Below are positions 59,626 to 64,000 of a stretch of 64,000 bases of DNA, in pieces (position 1 is the first letter of the stretch; each line of letters begins with the position of its first letter). The DNA comes from a bacterium. GTDB taxonomy: Bacteria; Bacteroidota; Bacteroidia; Bacteroidales; Muribaculaceae. The notes beneath the pieces are model-generated. The model saw only the letters and a program-made list of their open reading frames with translations. It ran no database searches and was not told where the DNA came from. The stretch spans positions 1 to 64,000 of the forward strand of contig SFTJ01000008.1 in the NCBI GenBank assembly GCA_004563195.1, written 5' to 3'. Both the position numbers and the translations under genes were made by a program.

Positions 59626-60669
59626 TTATTTGGTTTTGTTATTCTCCACCATCTCATCGAGCACCTCAAAGGCTTTCTCGAGTATGGTATCCTTGCCTTT
59701 TAGCATATCTTCTTCATTCATATCCACCTTAAAATCCGGCTCCACGCCAAATTCGGTAAGATGGCCTTCGCTGTCGGCAATAGCACTTGCCGAGTAGCGC
59801 ACACTCCACCCGTTGGGCATCTCGCTGGTGAAGGGCATTCCACAGCCGCCACCGGTAACATCGCCCACCACGCGCACTTGTGGCAGCGATTTCATTATCG
59901 ACACAAAATTGTTGGTGGCGCTGAACGAGCCTCGATTGGCGAGCACTACCACCGGCTTGGAGTATTTCACTCGGCTTGCCGTGGTTGGCTCGATGTAATA
60001 GTTGTAGGGCTTCGAAAACTCGTTGTGCCCGGGTCCTGTCTTATGCGATATCGAACCGGCGTAGATGGTTTGGGTGATAAATCGTCCCACAAGGGGTTCC
60101 ACGTTGGTGAGCAGTCCGCCACCGTTGTTGCGAACGTCGATTATCAGTCCGTCGCACGACGCCAATACCGACATTATGGCATCTAAATTACCCTCGCCTA
60201 TACCCACCGAGAAGTCGCCGTAGTGCATATAGCCATAGTTATTGGTGAGCACGCCATATTTCACGCCACAGGTCTTTTTGTAGTCGAAGGCCAGGTAATT
60301 TTGGTCGATAATGCGTTCATCATAGTTTACCGGATATTGCTCCCATATCCAGTAGCGCGACACGTCCCACCCCGACACGAGGTTGGTGTGACCGTCCTTC
60401 AGTTCCTTGAGCATATCGGCGCATACATCGAAGAGTTCGGTGCTGCTCATGCCCTTATGGAGTTTTGCCCTGTACTCTTGACCCACGGCTTGCCAATCTA
60501 CGTCTTTATATTCGAAAAAGCAATAATGCTCGTCGATTATCTTCCATAGGGCGTCGAAGTTGCCATATACATCGTTGGAGTACGGTTCATCGTCGATGCA
60601 AGAGTTGCTTGCCATGCCCAGCATCACAAACAACACCACTATGCCATATTTCACCACTCTCTTCATCAT
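59626..60669 (-). CDS. S41-family peptidase lipoprotein
   Basis: This 347-residue envelope protease is related to Tsp/tricorn-type proteases. A lipoprotein signal (VVKYGIVVLFVMLGMASNSC, Cys near 23) anchors it. Conserved features are a DGHTNL segment with the catalytic His of the tricorn-like subgroup, IDVRNNGGG, and the nucleophile motif NRGSFSATN, followed by TGGGCGMPF. No PDZ domain is evident between the N-terminal domain and the catalytic core. A TTG six bases upstream would also fit, overlapping the previous stop; ATG at 60669 is preferred. Confidence 0.9.
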   Translation of the reverse strand: MMKRVVKYGIVVLFVMLGMASNSCIDDEPYSNDVYGNFDALWKIIDEHYCFFEYKDVDWQAVGQEYRAKLHKGMSSTELFDVCADMLKELKDGHTNLVSGWDVSRYWIWEQYPVNYDERIIDQNYLAFDYKKTCGVKYGVLTNNYGYMHYGDFSVGIGEGNLDAIMSVLASCDGLIIDVRNNGGGLLTNVEPLVGRFITQTIYAGSISHKTGPGHNEFSKPYNYYIEPTTASRVKYSKPVVVLANRGSFSATNNFVSIMKSLPQVRVVGDVTGGGCGMPFTSEMPNGWSVRYSASAIADSEGHLTEFGVEPDFKVDMNEEDMLKGKDTILEKAFEVLDEMVENNKTK

Positions 60670-60671
60670 AT

Positions 60672-61583
60672 TCAATACATTGCCGCTATAAATCGTGCTT
60701 TTGCCAAGCGCGAACGGTCAGCCCCGAGGCTCATCCATTCGCCGCCCACTCCTATCACTGCCATGTGTGTAACAATCTGCGAGTCGATATTGTTTACCCA
60801 CGAGCGTTCTATGCTGTTGCGATAGCCCACACGCAGCACCGTGCTGCCCAGATGCAGGTCAGCCATCAGAGCATTAGTCATATCGAATCGGGTGCCCCAC
60901 CAACCTAAATGCACCAGTCCGCTTCGGTTGCCGAGATATATCTCGTAGTAGGTCTCTCCATATTCGGGCGAAAAAAACACGCCTGCCACAGGCAATGTGG
61001 CTTGATAGCTTATCACCACGGGCATTTTTGCCACTTGCCACCTGTAAGATGCCATGGCCGTGGCACTCACTGCCCATTGTATCTTGGCTGCCACCACATT
61101 GTTGCTGTTGCTTGGCTTATAAATCACGCCACCGCGCAGTTGGGTGCTTCCGCCCACTGCCACTTGCAGCTTGGGCACAAGCACATCGTGCCATCGGCGC
61201 ATCATTCCCCATCGATAGTCTACCATAAGCATGTGCTCGGAGTGATTGCCGGGTGCATTCTGCAGATTGCCGTACTCTATGCCGGCATGCATCTGCATCA
61301 CCCATCGCTGTGGGTCGAAGCGCATGGCTTGCATTCGCTCATATTCCAAGCGGGCATCGATGCCTGAAAACGACACCGGACCCAAATAGGTGTCGAGTGC
61401 CGTGGCGCTGCCCACCTCTGCCATAAAGAACGATGCCACCGGGCGCTCCACCCGAGTGCTGTCGGCCTCGTCGTCGGGCGTGGCTTGAGCACTTGCCACC
61501 GAGGCAAGCATCATCGCCATCACCATAGCCACACGGCTCAAAAGCGACAACTTGGCTATATTTCGTTTATTATTCTTCGTCAT
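60672..61583 (-). CDS. Exported DUF3316-like beta-barrel protein
   Basis: This 303-residue protein has a signal peptide (AKLSLLSRVAMVMAMMLASVA, cleavage near SAQA). The mature chain shows alternating short beta-strands rich in aromatic and glycine residues (GIEYGNLQ, VAVGGSTQLRGGVIYK, LGNRSGLVHLGWWG), typical of a small outer-membrane barrel. The style matches the Bacteroidota DUF3316 family, with moderate certainty. Its start overlaps the parC stop by 14 bases, so it is coupled to parC. An ATG at 61592 in the same frame is also possible. Function unknown. Confidence 0.8.
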   Translation of the reverse strand: MTKNNKRNIAKLSLLSRVAMVMAMMLASVASAQATPDDEADSTRVERPVASFFMAEVGSATALDTYLGPVSFSGIDARLEYERMQAMRFDPQRWVMQMHAGIEYGNLQNAPGNHSEHMLMVDYRWGMMRRWHDVLVPKLQVAVGGSTQLRGGVIYKPSNSNNVVAAKIQWAVSATAMASYRWQVAKMPVVISYQATLPVAGVFFSPEYGETYYEIYLGNRSGLVHLGWWGTRFDMTNALMADLHLGSTVLRVGYRNSIERSWVNNIDSQIVTHMAVIGVGGEWMSLGADRSRLAKARFIAAMY

Positions 61584-64000
61584 CAGCATCATCGAAAATG
61601 CGCATCTGCCCGGTCAAACTGTCGCGAACGGCGCCTTGGTCGATTACATCATCGGCTCCTACGCTCTCGGTGTCGACCACATCATCGTCGATTGCTGCCA
61701 CTTGTGGTGTTTCTGCTTCCTCTTCGGGCACCTCTCGGGGCTCTATCGCGGTGATGCTCTCTATTGCCCAATTGCTCACGCGCTTTCCTTTGGCTTTAAA
61801 ACTCTTCACACCGATGTATTCTTCTGCATCTATTATCATAGGTTCTCTGAACGAATCGGCGCCGCCGAATTTCACTTCGAAGCGCGGATAACGCTCATCG
61901 GTGAGCAGCAGCAACTCCGACTTGGGGTTATCGCCTATCATGCGCTGCTTCTTGGCATTCGATTCGAGAGTAAAGCGCTTGATGTAGGTAAAACCTTGGT
62001 CGGCATCGTTGAGCACTGCGGTCCACACCACACCTTCGCGATATTTCTCGATGCGTAGTATGCCTTCTTCGTAGTGATTCTCAGCATCGTAGGTGGTGGT
62101 GTAGAAGTCGCCGTTATTCATAATCACCAATATGCGTTCATCGTTGAAAAACTCACCGAGCAGTGTGCCGCGGCCGTCGTAGTTGATGCGCAGCACATCG
62201 GGGTCGAACCACACTTCGCGCCCGCCGAGGGTCGACACGCCTTTTTCCTTGAGCGAGATGCGGTGCACCTCGGCTTTGGTCACTAAGTTACCTTTGGCGA
62301 GTTTGCCTTTCACGCCCAGATTGGCAAGGTCGACGTCGAATTGCAGTATTTTCATGCGCTGCTTGGGCTTTAGGGTGATGCGCAGGGTCTCTGCCTCGCC
62401 GTTGGCATTGGCTGTGAACCACATTATCTTCGAGCCGGGCTTTCCTTGGGTGAGATTATACTCTTTGTCGCGCGTTACGCCGGTCACAGCGAAGCGTTTC
62501 ATATATATGGCACCTCCACGACCGTCTTGATAAAGCACATTATAGATGGTGCGCTCGTCGTTGCGTTTAAACACATTGAGATAGAGCATGTTCTTGCCCA
62601 CATAGAGCTTCTCTGCCACTTTCACCACCTTGAATCGGCCGTCCTTGTAGAAAATGATGATGTCATCTATGTCCGAACAGTTGCACACATATTCGTCTTT
62701 CTTCAAGTTGGTGCCTATGAAGCCTTCTTCGCGGTTGATATAGAGTTTCTCGTTGGCTTCCACCACTTTCGATGCCACGATGGTGTCGAAATTGCGTATC
62801 TGGGTGTTGCGAGGGAACTTTTCGCCGTATTTCTGCTTCAAGTGCTCAAACCACGCTATGGTGTGTTCCACCATGTGTGAGAGTTTGTAGTCGATTTCCT
62901 TGATGCGCTCGTTGAGTGTGGCGATATAGTTGTCGGCTTTATCGGTATTGAACTTCAATATGCGCGCCATCTTTATCTCCATGAGTCGCAATATGTCGTC
63001 GGTGGTCACTTCGCGATAGAATTGTGGTTTGAATGGTTCCAAACGGCTGTCGATATGTGCCACTGCAGCATCCATATTCGGGGCGTTTTCGAAGCCTTTA
63101 TCCTTGTAGATGCGTTCTTCGATAAATATCTTTTCGAGCGAAGCAAAGTGCAGCGATTCGAGTGTCTCGTTGCGCTGTATCTCGAGTTCTTTGCGGAATA
63201 TCTCCATGGTGCGATCCACGCTGTAGCGCAGCACATCGCTCACGGTGAGGAATTGGGGCTTGTGGTCCTTAATCACGCAGCAGTTGGGCGATAGGCTCAC
63301 CTCGCAGTCGGTAAAGGCATAGAGGGCGTCGATGGTCTTGTCGCTCGACACACCGGGCTGCAGTGTAACCACTATCTCGGCTTGCTCGGCGGTATAGTCT
63401 ACCACGCTGCGTATCTTTATCTTGTTCTTTTCGGCTGCCTTGAGTATCGACTCTTTGAGTGCAGTGCCGGTTTTGCCGTATGGAAGATCGGTGATAACGA
63501 GTGTCTTATTGTCGCGCTTATCTATTTTCGAACGAATTCTCACCGAGCCGCCTCGCTCGCCGTCGTTATAATGGCTCACATCCACATAGCCTCCGGTGGT
63601 CTGGAAGTCGGGATAGAGCTGAAATTCTTCGTTCTTGAGATACGACACGGCTGCATCGCACACTTCATTGAAGTTGTGCGGCAATATCTTGCACGACAAG
63701 CCCACGGCTATACCTTCGGAGCCATAGATGAGCAGCAACGGGAACTTGGCGGGCAATGTGATAGGCTCGTCCTTGCGACCGTCGTACGATTTGGTCCACT
63801 CCGTCACCTTGGGACTGAACACTGTTTCGAGGGCGAAATGCGACAATCGGGCTTCGATGTAACGAGGAGCGGCTGCCTGGTCGCCGGTGAGCACGTTACC
63901 CCAGTTTCCTTGGGTGTCGATAAGCAAGCCCTTTTGACCCAGGGTCACAAGCGCTCCATATATCGAGGCATCGCCGTGCGGGTGATACTGCATAGTGCTA
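61570..64000 (-). CDS. parC: DNA topoisomerase IV subunit A, partial
   Basis: ParC and ParE decatenate replicated chromosomes. The frame is open to the right window edge, so about 70-100 N-terminal residues are missing. The visible part begins with STMQYHPHGDASIYGAL, the quinolone-resistance-determining region. The catalytic Tyr is in APRYIEARLS, about 40 residues on. The GyrA/ParC breakage-reunion domain continues with PLLLIYGSEGIAVGLS, then a coiled coil around residues 330-400. A shorter C-terminal domain has degenerate beta-propeller blades rather than a GyrA box (no QRRGGKG is seen), which supports ParC over GyrA. A very acidic tail (DDADDEE) ends the protein. Confidence 0.92.
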   Translation of the reverse strand, partial: STMQYHPHGDASIYGALVTLGQKGLLIDTQGNWGNVLTGDQAAAPRYIEARLSHFALETVFSPKVTEWTKSYDGRKDEPITLPAKFPLLLIYGSEGIAVGLSCKILPHNFNEVCDAAVSYLKNEEFQLYPDFQTTGGYVDVSHYNDGERGGSVRIRSKIDKRDNKTLVITDLPYGKTGTALKESILKAAEKNKIKIRSVVDYTAEQAEIVVTLQPGVSSDKTIDALYAFTDCEVSLSPNCCVIKDHKPQFLTVSDVLRYSVDRTMEIFRKELEIQRNETLESLHFASLEKIFIEERIYKDKGFENAPNMDAAVAHIDSRLEPFKPQFYREVTTDDILRLMEIKMARILKFNTDKADNYIATLNERIKEIDYKLSHMVEHTIAWFEHLKQKYGEKFPRNTQIRNFDTIVASKVVEANEKLYINREEGFIGTNLKKDEYVCNCSDIDDIIIFYKDGRFKVVKVAEKLYVGKNMLYLNVFKRNDERTIYNVLYQDGRGGAIYMKRFAVTGVTRDKEYNLTQGKPGSKIMWFTANANGEAETLRITLKPKQRMKILQFDVDLANLGVKGKLAKGNLVTKAEVHRISLKEKGVSTLGGREVWFDPDVLRINYDGRGTLLGEFFNDERILVIMNNGDFYTTTYDAENHYEEGILRIEKYREGVVWTAVLNDADQGFTYIKRFTLESNAKKQRMIGDNPKSELLLLTDERYPRFEVKFGGADSFREPMIIDAEEYIGVKSFKAKGKRVSNWAIESITAIEPREVPEEEAETPQVAAIDDDVVDTESVGADDVIDQGAVRDSLTGQMRIFDDADDEE

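Overview
The window comes from a Bacteroidota chromosome, most likely order Bacteroidales and possibly a Muribaculaceae-like gut lineage (the family is an inference). The evidence is the repeated promoter -7 box TAnnTTTG, often with TTTG about 19-20 bases upstream, together with gene families typical of the group: the lipoprotein TamA homologue TamL paired with TamB, dipeptidyl peptidase IV, an acyl-CoA dehydrogenase with its electron-transfer flavoprotein, and MutS2. Most of the window is ordinary core genome. Two stretches look accessory.

Left edge (1-4.4 kb): a partial superfamily 1 helicase running off the window, a decayed Mrr-type restriction protein domain, a Fic AMP-transferase with an overlapping XRE regulator, and a small secreted protein. 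This resembles the worn edge of a defence or mobile island. From 4.7 to 9.1 kb a tightly overlapping operon encodes a metal-chelate/cobalamin-type ABC importer (lipoprotein, permease, ATPase) plus a fourth protein of unknown function. A bidirectional terminator separates it from a convergent M16 metalloprotease gene.

12.3-12.7 kb holds a striking direct repeat: two identical tRNA-Arg(ACG) 5' portions, each with its own promoter, both cut at the same T-arm position, with a 9-bp tandem repeat between them. From 12.9 to 35.9 kb lie housekeeping and metabolic genes: a PfkB sugar kinase, a membrane zinc peptidase, hisS, a Crp/Fnr regulator, a YidE/AspT-type transporter, rodA, dpp4-miaA, the etfB-etfA-acyl-CoA dehydrogenase operon, rarA, a 5'-nucleotidase-type phosphatase, nhaC with a tiny overlapping zinc-ribbon gene, and mutS2.

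36.0-41.5 kb is the strongest candidate for an undescribed system. A 1344-residue STAND-like P-loop NTPase, whose N-terminal region contains an RNx4GH motif, is divergent from a 437-residue protein ending in two transmembrane helices. Sensor/effector immunity is a plausible role but is not shown by sequence alone.

41.6-64 kb returns to core genes: a glycerophosphodiesterase, an N-acetylhexosamine 1-kinase-like kinase, a secreted fibronectin-III-like adhesin with a possible type IX sorting tail, tamB-tamL, rpsO, typA, tRNA-Leu(TAG), an SGNH hydrolase, and an operon running leftward from parC through a DUF3316-like barrel protein, an S41 protease and an acyl-CoA synthetase. parC is cut by the right window edge. 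Strong hairpin terminators separate most units.
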